A DNA stretch of 61,225 nt from Thermococcus sp. (GCF_027011145.1 NZ_JALVAO010000045.1:1-61225), one strand, 5' to 3'. Positions 7,922-16,847 are shown, counted from the first letter of the stretch. Made by a program: numbers and translations. Notes: a model not told the origin generated them from the letters alone.

Positions 7922-9066
7922 CCCACCACCCTCTCAACTATCTCCATGGGCGTGTGAACCTCACCGCCTATCTTGCTTATCAGCTCCACCTCGGCCTTTC
8001 CATTGGCACCTTCCTTCACGAGGTGATACAGCTGTCCGAGGTTCATCTCGGGAACGTAGATTTTCCTCACCTGCTCGGCGAGCTCTTCAACCATCTCAAA
8101 GTCAAAGGGCCAGATTGTGTTGAGCTTGAGTAGGCCGGCTTTAACGCCCCTTTCCCTGAGAATCCTCACTGCCCTTACCGCGGAGCGGGAGACTATTCCG
8201 GTGCTTATTATCGCTATCTCTGCATCTTCAAGCATGAACTTTTCGTAGCTTATGATTTCGTCTTTGTGGTCCAGTATCTTCCTGAAAATCCTCCGTATGA
8301 GCCTCTCGTGAATTTCCGCATCGACGGTTTTCGGCCTTCCGCGCTCGTCGTGAGTTAAGCCGGTCACGTAGGTGCGGTAACCCTTACCGAATATCGGCAT
8401 AGGAGGAACTCCATCTCCGTGGGGGTCTCCGAAGGGGAGCTTAGCTTCTTCCTCGTTGGCGGGGAGCTTCCGGTTAATGATTTCAATCTCATCGGGATTT
8501 GGAATGTAAACTCTCTCACGCATGTGGGCTATCTCCGCATCAGTAAGCAGGACAACGGGAGTTCTGTATTTTTCCGCGAGGTTGAAGGCCCTAATCGTGA
8601 AGTCGAATGCTTCCTGAACGGTTGAGGGGCTCAAAACGATGAGCATGTGGTCTCCGTGCGTTCCCCAGATTGACTGCATTATGTCCCCCTGAGCGGGTAG
8701 GGTTGGCTGGCCCGTTGAGGGCCCACCGCGCTGAACATCAACGACCACAATCGGCGTTTCGGTCATTACGGCATAGCCAAGGTTTTCCTGCATGAGTGAA
8801 AAGCCCGGACCGGAGGTTGCAGTCATGGCCTTTGCACCGGCCCAGGAGGCGCCGATTATCGCGGCTATGCTCGCTATCTCGTCCTCCATCTGTATGCTCA
8901 CTCCATCAACGAGGGGCATGTAGAGGGCCATTGCCTCGAATATCTCGCTGGCCGGCGTTATTGGGTAGCCAGCGTAGAAGCGACAGCCAGCAAGGATAGC
9001 CGCCCTCGCTATTGCCTCATCACCCTGTATGAAATCGGACTTCCCAACGGGAAACGGATACCTCAT
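7918..9066 (-). CDS. 2-oxoacid:ferredoxin oxidoreductase, alpha subunit (second set)
   Basis: The 382-residue protein has the alpha-subunit motifs AGCRFYAGYPITPASEI, QMEDEIASIAA and GPGFSLMQEN. It contributes to TPP and 2-oxoacid binding in the heterotrimer with the two genes downstream. No ferredoxin-type delta gene is attached to this trio; the single delta gene at 11627 heads the operon and could serve both enzymes. Its start overlaps the preceding gamma stop by 4 bp. A 56-bp block (8753-8808) is identical to the other alpha gene (11274-11329). Confidence 0.92.
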   Translation of the reverse strand: MRYPFPVGKSDFIQGDEAIARAAILAGCRFYAGYPITPASEIFEAMALYMPLVDGVSIQMEDEIASIAAIIGASWAGAKAMTATSGPGFSLMQENLGYAVMTETPIVVVDVQRGGPSTGQPTLPAQGDIMQSIWGTHGDHMLIVLSPSTVQEAFDFTIRAFNLAEKYRTPVVLLTDAEIAHMRERVYIPNPDEIEIINRKLPANEEEAKLPFGDPHGDGVPPMPIFGKGYRTYVTGLTHDERGRPKTVDAEIHERLIRRIFRKILDHKDEIISYEKFMLEDAEIAIISTGIVSRSAVRAVRILRERGVKAGLLKLNTIWPFDFEMVEELAEQVRKIYVPEMNLGQLYHLVKEGANGKAEVELISKIGGEVHTPMEIVERVVG

Positions 9067-9575
9067 TTCAATCCCTCCTCAAATCCGGCTTTAAAAGCCT
9101 TGATGTTTATATCCTCAGTCCCCTTCGGGACACGCCTCTTAATGGCTTCTTCAACGCTCTCTTTCTTAACGACTCCCGTTTTGGCAACCAGATAACCCAG
9201 AGCCACCATGTTAACCGTTAGGGCAAGTCCGGTAGTTTCCTCGGCTATCCTCGTGAAGGGAGCACCTACGTAGTCCCTATCAGGCTTAACGAGGTCTGTC
9301 TCGATGATAAGGAGACCGTCCTCCTTGAGCGAGTCCTTAACCGTGTCGTAACCGAGCTGGTGAAGGGCAACGAGAACGTCAGCCTTCGTGACTATCACGT
9401 CGTAAATCGGCTCTTTGGAAATTATAACGTCCGCTATGGAGTGACCGCCCCTACTCGCTGAACTGTAGTCCTGGGTCTGGATGACGTTCAACCCCTCTAT
9501 CGCAGCAGCTTCCCCCAGAATCACGCCGGCCAGAACAATGCCCTGTCCTCCGATACCGGCGAGTCTAATCTGCAT
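9063..9575 (-). CDS. 2-ketoglutarate:ferredoxin oxidoreductase, gamma subunit
   Basis: The 170-residue protein begins with RLAGIGGQGIVLAG and has TQDYSSASRGGHS and ETTGLALTVN, as in gamma subunits. It belongs with the delta, alpha and beta genes upstream on the same strand and matches the order of the KGOR set of P. furiosus, which turns 2-ketoglutarate, CoA and ferredoxin into succinyl-CoA. The start follows GGGGGTGTGACTC and lies 3 bp after the beta stop. The naming as KGOR rests on gene order as well as sequence. Confidence 0.9.
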   Translation of the reverse strand: MQIRLAGIGGQGIVLAGVILGEAAAIEGLNVIQTQDYSSASRGGHSIADVIISKEPIYDVIVTKADVLVALHQLGYDTVKDSLKEDGLLIIETDLVKPDRDYVGAPFTRIAEETTGLALTVNMVALGYLVAKTGVVKKESVEEAIKRRVPKGTEDINIKAFKAGFEEGLK

Positions 9576-9578
9576 GAG

Positions 9579-10433
9579 TCACACCCCCTTAAGCCCAAAG
9601 TGCTCCTGCACCTCGTCAATCAGCTTGTTAAGTTCCTCCGTGAACTCGGGCCTTTCTCTGTTAACGAACTCGCCGATGACGAACTTACCCTCAAGCTCCT
9701 CCTCGCTCATCTTTCTGGCCTTGCTTATCGGGACGCTGTTCTTCAGGAACCAGCGGAGCATTTCAGCGGGCTCTTTCATCCTATTCCTCCTTCCGAACTG
9801 CACAGGGCACTGGGAGATGACCTCAACGAGGGAGAAGCCCTTGACGGTCAAAGCCTTCTTGATGCTCTCGATGAGCTGATAGACGTGGGCTGTCGTCCAT
9901 CTCGCGACATAAGAGGCTCCCGCTGAAGCTATCGTTTCACTTATCTTGAGGGGATGCTCGATGTTCCTGTAGGGGGTTGTGGTTGTCTTTGCTCCAAATG
10001 GTGTCGTTGGAGCAACCTGACCACCGGTCATTCCGTAGATGAAGTTGTTGACGAGGATTACCGTTATGTCTATGTTCCTCCTTGCCGCATGCAGGAGGTG
10101 GTTTCCTCCTATGCTTGCCAAATCGCCGTCCCCGCTTATGACGACGACCTTCTTGTCCGGAAGACCGACCTTAACGCCGGTGGCAAAGGCTATCGCCCTT
10201 CCGTGGGTCGTGTGGAGTGTGTCCGCTAAAAAGTAGGGCGAGGCTATCCATGCCGAACAGCCGATTCCGCTGACAACTACCAGGTCCTTGGGGTCTATCT
10301 TCAGCCCGTCAACCGCGTTGGCGAAGGCGTTGAGAACGGTTCCACCGCCGCAGCCTGGGCAGAGGGCCGTGGGAAGGGCCTCTTTTCGGAGGTACTTGAT
10401 GAGCGGATACTTTGAGTAAATCTCCTTGGCCAT
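9579..10433 (-). CDS. 2-ketoglutarate:ferredoxin oxidoreductase, beta subunit
   Basis: This is a 284-residue TPP-binding subunit. CPGCGGGTV lies near residue 23, the TPP loop is GDGDLASIGGNH, and NNFIYGMTGGQVAPTTPFG follows. The C-terminal part has SQCPVQFGRRN and GEFVN. It is colinear with the beta subunit of the second set (7073), pointing to duplication of an alpha-beta-gamma block. Its ATG overlaps the stop of the alpha gene by one base (TGATG). Confidence 0.92.
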   Translation of the reverse strand: MAKEIYSKYPLIKYLRKEALPTALCPGCGGGTVLNAFANAVDGLKIDPKDLVVVSGIGCSAWIASPYFLADTLHTTHGRAIAFATGVKVGLPDKKVVVISGDGDLASIGGNHLLHAARRNIDITVILVNNFIYGMTGGQVAPTTPFGAKTTTTPYRNIEHPLKISETIASAGASYVARWTTAHVYQLIESIKKALTVKGFSLVEVISQCPVQFGRRNRMKEPAEMLRWFLKNSVPISKARKMSEEELEGKFVIGEFVNRERPEFTEELNKLIDEVQEHFGLKGV

Positions 10434-11623
10434 CAGGCAACACCCCTAATCTCGCGAAGGATTTCCTCAACTGTTAAAGGAACTCCACCTATCTTGTTGA
10501 TTCCCTTTAGCAGAACGTCGTCGTTGACGAAGCGCTGAACCTCAAGAATCATCTGGCCGAGGTTCATCTCGGGAACGAGTATAGCCCTAACGCGCTTTCC
10601 TAGTTCCCTCATTCTCTCGCCCGGGAACGGATGGACTGTCTTCGGCACGAAGAGACCCGCTTTGATGCCCTCCTCTCTGGCCTTGAGAACGGCCCCAAGG
10701 GCCGGACGAGCGGTTACGCCCCAGCTGACGACGAGGATTTCAGCATCTTCCGTGAAGTGCTCCTCGTACTTCTCGTAAACGTCCCGGTTCTTCTCTATCT
10801 TCCGGTGTATTCTCCTAACGAGCCTGTCATGGACTTCCGGAGTGTAAACGTCCCTCAAACCGTTTTCCTTGTGGGTCGAACCGGTGACGTGGGTGAAGTA
10901 GCCGTGACCGAAGAGTGGCATGGGAGGAACTCCATCTCCGTGGGAGTCTCCGAAGGGGAGCTTGGCCTCTTCCTCGTTGGCAGGAAGCTTGCGGTAGGTA
11001 ATCTCCACTTCCTCAACGTCCGGAATCTTGACGAGTTCGCGCGTGTGGGCAAGAACGCCGTCGAAGAGCATAACCACAGGTGTTCTAAGTTTCTCAGCTA
11101 TGTTGAAGGCCCTTATGGTTTCCCAGAAGGCGTCCTGTCCGCTGGTTGGGGAAACGGCAACTATCGGGTGGTCACCGTGGGTTCCCCATCTGGCCTGGAA
11201 GAAGTCTCCCTGCGCTCCCTTCGTTGCCTGCCCCGTTGAAGGACCGCTCCTCTGTACATCGACAAGAACGAGTGGCGTTTCGGTCATTACGGCATAGCCA
11301 AGGTTTTCCTGCATGAGTGAAAAGCCCGGGCCTGCTGTGGCAGTCATGACCTTAAGGCCCGTCCACGAGGCGCCTATCATCGCCGCTATGCTCCCAATCT
11401 CGTCCTCCATCTGGAGGTAGTAGCCACCTAGCTTGGGTAGCTCTCTGGCCATCATTTCCGCTATCTCGCTCGAGGGAGTTATTGGATAGCCAGCGTAGAA
11501 GCGACAGCCCGCGAAGATTGCGCCGTAAGCAACTGCCTCATTTCCCTGCATGAAGTAGTTGCCGGGTTTGTAAAGCTTTTTAATGAGCCTAATCTGCTCC
11601 GGCTCGTCGCCGCGGATTATCAT
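10433..11623 (-). CDS. 2-ketoglutarate:ferredoxin oxidoreductase, alpha subunit
   Basis: The 396-residue protein has AGCRFYAGYPITPSSEI, LQMEDEIGSIAAMIGASW and GPGFSLMQENLGYAVMTETP. An N-terminal extension of about 14 residues separates it from its paralogue at 7918. The start follows GGTGGTGACTC, 4 bp downstream of the ferredoxin-type delta gene. Ferredoxin-dependent 2-oxoacid oxidation is central to peptide catabolism in Thermococcales and supplies reduced ferredoxin to hydrogenases. Confidence 0.92.
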   Translation of the reverse strand: MIIRGDEPEQIRLIKKLYKPGNYFMQGNEAVAYGAIFAGCRFYAGYPITPSSEIAEMMARELPKLGGYYLQMEDEIGSIAAMIGASWTGLKVMTATAGPGFSLMQENLGYAVMTETPLVLVDVQRSGPSTGQATKGAQGDFFQARWGTHGDHPIVAVSPTSGQDAFWETIRAFNIAEKLRTPVVMLFDGVLAHTRELVKIPDVEEVEITYRKLPANEEEAKLPFGDSHGDGVPPMPLFGHGYFTHVTGSTHKENGLRDVYTPEVHDRLVRRIHRKIEKNRDVYEKYEEHFTEDAEILVVSWGVTARPALGAVLKAREEGIKAGLFVPKTVHPFPGERMRELGKRVRAILVPEMNLGQMILEVQRFVNDDVLLKGINKIGGVPLTVEEILREIRGVA

Positions 11624-11626
11624 GAG

Positions 11627-11896
11627 TCACCACCTTACCGCGATGGCAAAGTCCGGGCAGAGAAGTTCACAGAGCTTACACTTGACGCACTTCTCGGCGT
11701 GAACAGGTATAGGATAATGAACGCCCTTTTCACTGAGCTCCTTGCTCCACTCGAAGACCTTTCTCGGACACATCTCGACACAGATTCCACAACCCTTGCA
11801 GAGAAAAGTATCAACGTCAATCTCAACAATTCCTTCCGCCTTTCCGACGACAAGATAGCCGTTTTTTTCGACAACAGTGTTCGCGTTTTCCGCCAT
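11627..11896 (-). CDS. 2-oxoacid:ferredoxin oxidoreductase, ferredoxin-type delta subunit
   Basis: This 89-residue protein has two 4Fe-4S binding motifs, CKGCGICVEMCP and CVKCKLCELLCP, typical of the delta subunit that passes electrons to ferredoxin. It is the first gene of the operon and the only delta present for two alpha-beta-gamma sets. ATG 11896 was chosen because GGGGTGA lies 5 nt upstream; longer starts at 11905 and 11902 overlap that site. A TATA box (GCTTTAAATG, about 11937-11946 on this strand) is the likely promoter of all seven genes. Confidence 0.92.
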   Translation of the reverse strand: MAENANTVVEKNGYLVVGKAEGIVEIDVDTFLCKGCGICVEMCPRKVFEWSKELSEKGVHYPIPVHAEKCVKCKLCELLCPDFAIAVRW

Positions 11897-12041
11897 CAAC
11901 ATCACCCCTCAACAAGGCCGTTTACGTTTGTCAACATTTAAAGCTTTCGCGAATGGACATTGATGTCCAGAAAACATGCATTCGAACAGGACCGTGCATT
12001 GGGAGAGAAGTTTAGAAAAGGCCAATAAAATTCCGAAACGA

Positions 12042-13016
12042 TTACCAAGTTAGAAGTTGCCAGTCGAGGAGGCCGTTCTCGACGATGTAGCTCCACCTGT
12101 CCTTGCACTCCGGTCTGAGGTTCTCAAGGTAACTGACGTCCTGCGTTGCTGAGAACTTCTTTATGGCCTTTCCTATCACCCTGTCGTAGTCAGTCAGGCA
12201 GTTGTGGGGTCCCCTTGGCGAGCCAGCTCCGACGGGGTCGCTGAGGATTCTCTTGTCTGGAAAGCGCTTCTTAGCCCATATGAGAACTTCAACCGCACTC
12301 CATAGCCACGGGGGTCTGTACTCCTTCTTCTCCCAGAGCCTTTCGTAAAGCGTCCCCTTCTGGATGTCGGTGATGTTTATTGAGAAGGTATCCGTATAAG
12401 GCTCGGCTTTGATTATGCTCTCCTTGGCGTCCCTTATGCCGTCCCTCTCGGAGAGGAATATCGGCTTGAGCAGGAGGTAGGTTTTCACCTTTGCCCCCGC
12501 CTTCCGAGTTATCTCCGATGCCCTGACGAAGTCCTCGAAGGTGTTGCCCTTGTTTATAGATACATCGGCAATATCGTCGTTCGCGGTCTCCAAGCCGATA
12601 GCGACCTCAAAGTGCTTGTCTGGAACTATTTCGGCGAGCTCTTTAACGGCATCGTATCTAACGAGCTCGCTTCTGCTCTCAATAACAATTTCCTCGACGT
12701 TGTCCATCTTTGAAAGAATCTCGAATATTTTCCTCCTGGTTTCTGGCTTTAGCTCACCGTTGTCTAGGAAAGAGCCAGATGTGAATATCCTGACCGCGAA
12801 GGGCCCTTTTTTACCCTCGATTTTTTTGAGGGCCTCGTGGACGTAGTCCACTATTGCCTCCTGGCTCCACTTTGTCTTGGGTGCAGAGGTTGGATAGGCG
12901 CACATGTAGCAGGCTTTTCCTATTCGGAAGCGGTAGCACCCTATAGTCGGGAGGATTATGAAGAGCGCCTTTCCGGGCTTTCCAGCCACGTTGTCCTCGC
13001 TCGTCCAGTACGTCAT
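12042..13016 (-). CDS. Archaeosine biosynthesis radical SAM protein (RaSEA)
   Basis: The 324-residue protein has GCYRFRIGKACYMCAYP near residue 26, giving three cysteines for a SAM-bound 4Fe-4S cluster in the unusual C-x8-C-x2-C spacing, then RIFTSGSFLDNGE and EVAIGLETAND. This matches the RaSEA partner of ArcS, which converts the preQ0-lysine adduct at position 15 of tRNA to archaeosine. The QueD homologue at 21113 feeds the same 7-deazaguanine pathway. No ArcS partner gene is adjacent. The stop lies about 145 bp from the ferredoxin operon promoter. Confidence 0.88.
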   Translation of the reverse strand: MTYWTSEDNVAGKPGKALFIILPTIGCYRFRIGKACYMCAYPTSAPKTKWSQEAIVDYVHEALKKIEGKKGPFAVRIFTSGSFLDNGELKPETRRKIFEILSKMDNVEEIVIESRSELVRYDAVKELAEIVPDKHFEVAIGLETANDDIADVSINKGNTFEDFVRASEITRKAGAKVKTYLLLKPIFLSERDGIRDAKESIIKAEPYTDTFSINITDIQKGTLYERLWEKKEYRPPWLWSAVEVLIWAKKRFPDKRILSDPVGAGSPRGPHNCLTDYDRVIGKAIKKFSATQDVSYLENLRPECKDRWSYIVENGLLDWQLLTW

Positions 13017-13062
13017 GCTCTCACCTATTGGTCAGCTTGTGGAGATGGTTTTTAAATATGGT

Positions 13063-14199
13063 CTATTCGCCCCTGTATGCTTTTAGATAGAGTTCCTTAA
13101 TTTCTTCGACGCTGGGCTCAACGGGGTTGAAAGCTACCAGTCCATCGCGGTAGGCCTTCTCCGCCATCTCGTCCAGCCTCGCCATGAACGTTTCTTCATC
13201 AACGAGCTCCCTCAGTTTGGGAACACCTGTTCTCTCGTTGAGCTCCCTGACTGCCTGAAGGAGGTCCCCCCAGTCCTTTAAGTTGAACTCCCTCGCTATC
13301 TCGTCGTAGCGCTTCCTCGCGTATTCGCTTTTGCTTGCGTTGAACTCGATAACGTATGGCAGGAATATCGCGTTTAACAGTCCGTGCGGACCAATCCAAG
13401 CCGCTTTGTGGCTCATAGCGTGACAAAGACCGAGGCGCGCGTTGAGGAAAGCTATCCCAGCCATCGTTGAAGCGTAGTGCATCTTCTCCCTTGCCTTTTC
13501 GTCGCCCTCAAGACTCCTCTCAAGGAAAGCAAAAACGGTCTTTATCGCTTTTATTGCCATTGCATCGCTGAAATCGTTGGCTACCTTTGTGGTGTACGCC
13601 TCTATCCCGTGAACAAGAACATCCAGCCCGGAGTTCCTCGCGACTTCCCTCGGCATCGTCATCGGCAACCTTGGGTCGAGTATAGCCACATCGGGCGCTA
13701 TCTCGGGCGTTACTATGTTGTATTTGATTCCGTTCTTTTTCAGAACGCTTGCCGCCGAGACTTCGCTTCCAGCCCCGCTCGTTGAGGGAATTGCTATGAG
13801 TTTCGTTTTCAGCTTCGGAACCGGCTTGGGCCTTGAAAAGCGGTCCATGAAGGCTATCTCCTCAAAGTTCAGCTCTGGGGCGTCGTAGAAGACCTTCAAG
13901 GCTTTGGTGGTGTCTATCACGCTTCCTCCGCCGAGGGCAATTAGGAGATCCGGTTTGAACTCCCTAACATCCGGCAGGAACTCCTCGATGACCTCGACGC
14001 TCGGCTCAGCTGGAAGGCCAGTAACTGAGAACACCTCCGCGCCGGCTTCCCTCACGTAGTCCTCGGCCTCGCTCAGGAAGCCGTGTTTTTTCATCGAGTT
14101 TGATGCGAGTATGAGAACTCTCTCGTGGTTTCTCACTTCCTTTTTGAGTCTCTCCAGAGAGTTCCAACCTTCAACGACCTTTGTCTTCAGCCAGAACAT
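13063..14199 (-). CDS. Iron-containing (group III) alcohol dehydrogenase
   Basis: The 378-residue protein has the cofactor motif ALGGGSVIDTTKA and the metal-ligand region: Asp and His in LDVLVHGIEAY, His in HAMSHKAAW and His in GPHGLLNA. Such enzymes in Thermococcus reduce aldehydes to alcohols with NAD(P)H, removing reducing power. ATG 14199 was chosen because GGTGAT lies just upstream; 14211 and 14205 are in-frame alternatives. A TATA-like CGTTAAAAGG lies at 14232-14241 and a SurR-like site is farther upstream at 14319. Substrate and cofactor preference are not visible. Confidence 0.88.
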   Translation of the reverse strand: MFWLKTKVVEGWNSLERLKKEVRNHERVLILASNSMKKHGFLSEAEDYVREAGAEVFSVTGLPAEPSVEVIEEFLPDVREFKPDLLIALGGGSVIDTTKALKVFYDAPELNFEEIAFMDRFSRPKPVPKLKTKLIAIPSTSGAGSEVSAASVLKKNGIKYNIVTPEIAPDVAILDPRLPMTMPREVARNSGLDVLVHGIEAYTTKVANDFSDAMAIKAIKTVFAFLERSLEGDEKAREKMHYASTMAGIAFLNARLGLCHAMSHKAAWIGPHGLLNAIFLPYVIEFNASKSEYARKRYDEIAREFNLKDWGDLLQAVRELNERTGVPKLRELVDEETFMARLDEMAEKAYRDGLVAFNPVEPSVEEIKELYLKAYRGE

Positions 14200-14318
14200 A
14201 AACATCACCATTCAGAATTTTCATGAATACCTTTTAACGTTCACGGGAATTTTTTGAGGGTGTATTACGAAATTCACATTTCTACAGCCTTATTTCTAGA
14301 ATGCCCCTATAACATCTT

Positions 14319-14335
14319 GTTTTGAACTTTAAGTT
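14319..14335 (+). promoter_or_regulatory. Candidate SurR site (GTTn3AACn5GTT)
   Basis: GTT TTG AAC TTTAA GTT fits the extended consensus of SurR, the redox-sensitive regulator that switches hydrogen and sulfur metabolism in Thermococcales. It sits directly upstream of the TATA-like element of the small gene at 14374 and about 80 bp upstream of the promoter of the divergent alcohol dehydrogenase, positions that would suit activation. A short motif can occur by chance. Confidence 0.45.
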
Positions 14336-14373
14336 TGGGAAATACCTTTAATCCAGTTTCTGTACTTTTTTCG

Positions 14374-14676
14374 ATGATTGTAAAAGGAAAGGTAGTTGGT
14401 GAGAGGGGAATCGCGAAGTTCAGGGCAGAGAAGGACGGTAGGATAGTAAAGGTCAAGGCGGAGTTCCCAGAGGGAGAACCCCTTGAATACTCCGTTGGCT
14501 GTCCGTGCCTAGAACCCCTTGAGCTGGTCGGCCTTCTTTTGCCTGCCTTCGAAGAGCGCCTTGGTAAGATAGAGGGTGTTTTTGTTGAGGAAGTTCAGGG
14601 TAAGAAATCCCTTAAATCCCTTTTTGAGAGAGTTAGAAAAATTTTTGAAAAGCAAAAAATAAATATTTCATCCTAG
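14374..14676 (+). CDS. Hypothetical protein with GCPC motif
   Basis: This 100-residue protein is not recognised. It has a beta-rich N-terminal half and a motif SVGCPCLEPLEL near residue 46, whose two close cysteines could bind metal or be redox active, and a basic C-terminal tail. ATG 14374 has no ribosome site but lies about 25 bp after a TATA-like CCTTTAATCC, so a leaderless transcript is likely. An in-frame ATG at 14335 would place the start upstream of the promoter. Its last 9 bp overlap the convergent mtnA gene. Confidence 0.6.
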   Translation: MIVKGKVVGERGIAKFRAEKDGRIVKVKAEFPEGEPLEYSVGCPCLEPLELVGLLLPAFEERLGKIEGVFVEEVQGKKSLKSLFERVRKIFEKQKINISS

Positions 14677-15741
14677 GTTCTTGAACAGTCTCTTCAAGTT
14701 CCTCTCAAAAGGTGGCCAGACAACGCCCCTGTCAGTTATTATGCCTGTCAGGTACTTATGAGGCGTAACGTCGAAGGCCGGATTGTAGACGTCGACATCG
14801 GGGGCAATCTTACAGCCACCGCAGGTCAAAACTTCTTCGGGCTTTCTCTCCTCAATGGGTATCTCCTTCCCGCTCTTAAGCGAGAGGTCTATTGTTGAGA
14901 GAGGCGCCACCGTGAAGAACGGTATCCCGTGCTCCCTCGCGAGGACGGCAAGGCTGTATGTTCCTATCTTGTTGGCAAAGTCGCCGTTCGCTACAATTCT
15001 GTCCGCCCCAACTATTATGGCATCGACCTTTCCCTGTTGCATCACGAAGCCTGCCATGTTGTCGGTTATCAGCTTGAGCGGAATGCCGTCGTAGTGGTAC
15101 TCCCAAGCGCTCAGACGGGCGCCCTGGAGAACCGGTCTCGTCTCATCCACCCAGAGGAGCTTAAGCGTTCCATCCTTGTGCATTACCCTCAGAACGGCCC
15201 CAACAGTCCCGAGCTGGACTGTCGCTAAGCTACCGGCGTTGCAGTGGGTCAAAACGTTTCCCTCCGGTAAAACTTCAGCGCCGTAGTGCCCCATCCTGAG
15301 GTTTGCCTCAACGTCTTCATCGGCAATCTTCTGGGCTTCGCTCACGATGAGGCGCTTTATCTCCTCCAGCGGACTCTCGAGGTGCTCTTCGACAAGCTTC
15401 CTAATCCTGTTGAGTGCCCAGAATAGGTTCACCGCCGTGGGTCTCGTGTTCTTGAGCCTGTCGTAAGCGGAATAAAAGCCATCCATGAACTCCTCTTTTG
15501 TCTTTGCCTTTGAAGTATCTGCATAGAGTGCCAAACCGAAGGCGGCAGAGGCTCCAATCGCTGGAGCACCGCGAACCTTCATTGTAACAATGGCTTCGGC
15601 AACCTCCTCAACCGTTTTCAGCTCAATCATCTTGAACTCCCGGGGAAGGAGCGTCTGGTCAATCATGATGACCTTTCCCTTCTCGTAGCGAACACTCCTG
15701 GGGAGTTTCGTTAGTTCCTCCGGCTTATACCTTACCTCCAC
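14668..15741 (-). CDS. mtnA: S-methyl-5-thioribose-1-phosphate isomerase
   Basis: The 357-residue protein of the eIF2B-alpha/MtnA fold has KVRGAPAIGASA, THCNAGSLAT and GADRIVANGD, with the catalytic Cys in HCNAG and the Asp in GADR. It converts methylthioribose-1-phosphate to methylthioribulose-1-phosphate in methionine salvage. The length and VRGAPAIG favour MtnA over the shorter ribose-1,5-bisphosphate isomerase of the archaeal AMP pathway. GTG 15741 was chosen because GGGGTGG precedes it by about 5 nt; GTG 15750 is the longer alternative and overlaps that site. Confidence 0.88.
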   Translation of the reverse strand: MEVRYKPEELTKLPRSVRYEKGKVIMIDQTLLPREFKMIELKTVEEVAEAIVTMKVRGAPAIGASAAFGLALYADTSKAKTKEEFMDGFYSAYDRLKNTRPTAVNLFWALNRIRKLVEEHLESPLEEIKRLIVSEAQKIADEDVEANLRMGHYGAEVLPEGNVLTHCNAGSLATVQLGTVGAVLRVMHKDGTLKLLWVDETRPVLQGARLSAWEYHYDGIPLKLITDNMAGFVMQQGKVDAIIVGADRIVANGDFANKIGTYSLAVLAREHGIPFFTVAPLSTIDLSLKSGKEIPIEERKPEEVLTCGGCKIAPDVDVYNPAFDVTPHKYLTGIITDRGVVWPPFERNLKRLFKNLG

Positions 15742-15796
15742 AGCGACCACCCCAAAGGGTTTAAGGCATCAACTTAAAGCTCCTTCGGTGATAAAA

Positions 15797-16333
15797 ATGG
15801 TCAGGGTTTTCGTAACCGGCCCGGCAGGGGTTGGAAAGACGACACTCGTCGAGAGGGTTGCAAGAGAAGTTGAGCGCTGGGGTTACATCGTCGGAGGCAT
15901 GGTAACGCGAGAAGTTAGAAGGAACGGAAGGCGCGTGGGCTTTAAGATAATCGCTTTGGACACCGGAGAGGAGGGAACCTTGGCGAGCCTCCGCGGGACC
16001 TCTCATCTGCCCGGAGTCCCTTTTGGGAAATACATCGTCCACGTTGATGAGCTCGAGCGGGTCGGTGTTTCGGCAATAAGGCGCGCGTTAGTTGAGGCCG
16101 ACCTGATTGTTATCGACGAAATCGGCCCGATGGAGTACAAGAGCGACGAGTTCATCAAGGCCGTTGGGGAGGTTTTAAAATCCGAAAAACCCCTTTTGGC
16201 CGTTGTTCATAGGAAAATGGCGGACAAGTTTAGACCCCTCGGAAGACTCCACGTTCTGAGCTTCGAGAACAGAAACAGGGAATTTGGAATAATCCTCGAT
16301 GAAATTATGAGAGAACTAAAGGCTAGAGGTTGA
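15797..16333 (+). CDS. Nucleoside-triphosphatase THEP1-type
   Basis: This 178-residue P-loop protein has TGPAGVGKTTL at residues 7-17, the substrate region GGMVTREVR, and Walker B VIDEIGPME, matching the THEP1 family (COG1618). Members hydrolyse several nucleoside triphosphates slowly; their cell role is unclear. ATG 15797 follows GGTGATAAAA, and GTG 15788 lies in that site. It diverges from mtnA and overlaps the convergent CBS gene by 11 bp. Confidence 0.88.
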   Translation: MVRVFVTGPAGVGKTTLVERVAREVERWGYIVGGMVTREVRRNGRRVGFKIIALDTGEEGTLASLRGTSHLPGVPFGKYIVHVDELERVGVSAIRRALVEADLIVIDEIGPMEYKSDEFIKAVGEVLKSEKPLLAVVHRKMADKFRPLGRLHVLSFENRNREFGIILDEIMRELKARG

Positions 16334-16847
16334 GGCTGTCCTTACAGCTCTCACAAATCCACCTCTCCTGACCCTCGATGTAGACCTTGTAGAGGGGCCC
16401 GTACTGACCACAGAGTTCGCAGATTCCATAAACTTCAGTCTCCTCGACTTCTTCCTCCTCTTCTTCGCTGTTCATCGCGTTCAATGCCGCGAGAAGGTCA
16501 GCGGCAGTGACAAAGCCCAGAGGCTTTCCAAGTCTCGTGACGAGGAGCCTTCTTATTCCCTTTTCCATCATCTTGTCTATCGCGTCACTTATATCGTAGT
16601 CGTCCTCGATGGTTATTGGGTTTTTGGTCATAACTTCGCGGACTTTGACGGTTTTTGGGTCGCGTCCCTTGGCGACGACCTTGTCGAGGATATCCCTGTC
16701 CGTTATGACTCCAACGATTTCCTCGTTTTCCACAACGACGGCGCTCCCGACTTTGTGTCTTGAGAGTATCTTCGCGACCCTTTCAATGGTGTCGTCGGGT
16801 TTTACAATCACTGCCTTTCTCTTGACTACCTGCCCCACGGTCATCAT
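16323..16847 (-). CDS. CBS-domain pair protein with C-terminal zinc finger
   Basis: This 174-residue protein has two CBS domains (about residues 5-60 and 70-128; VGVITDRDIL and GFVTAADLL mark their ends), an acidic linker of glutamates, then CELCGQYGPLY and WICESC, a four-Cys zinc-binding element. CBS pairs bind adenine nucleotides and tune partner proteins; the zinc finger suggests a nucleic-acid or protein contact. No partner is adjacent. ATG 16847 follows GAGGTGA by 5 nt; ATG 16856 touches that site. Confidence 0.85.
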   Translation of the reverse strand: MMTVGQVVKRKAVIVKPDDTIERVAKILSRHKVGSAVVVENEEIVGVITDRDILDKVVAKGRDPKTVKVREVMTKNPITIEDDYDISDAIDKMMEKGIRRLLVTRLGKPLGFVTAADLLAALNAMNSEEEEEEVEETEVYGICELCGQYGPLYKVYIEGQERWICESCKDSLNL

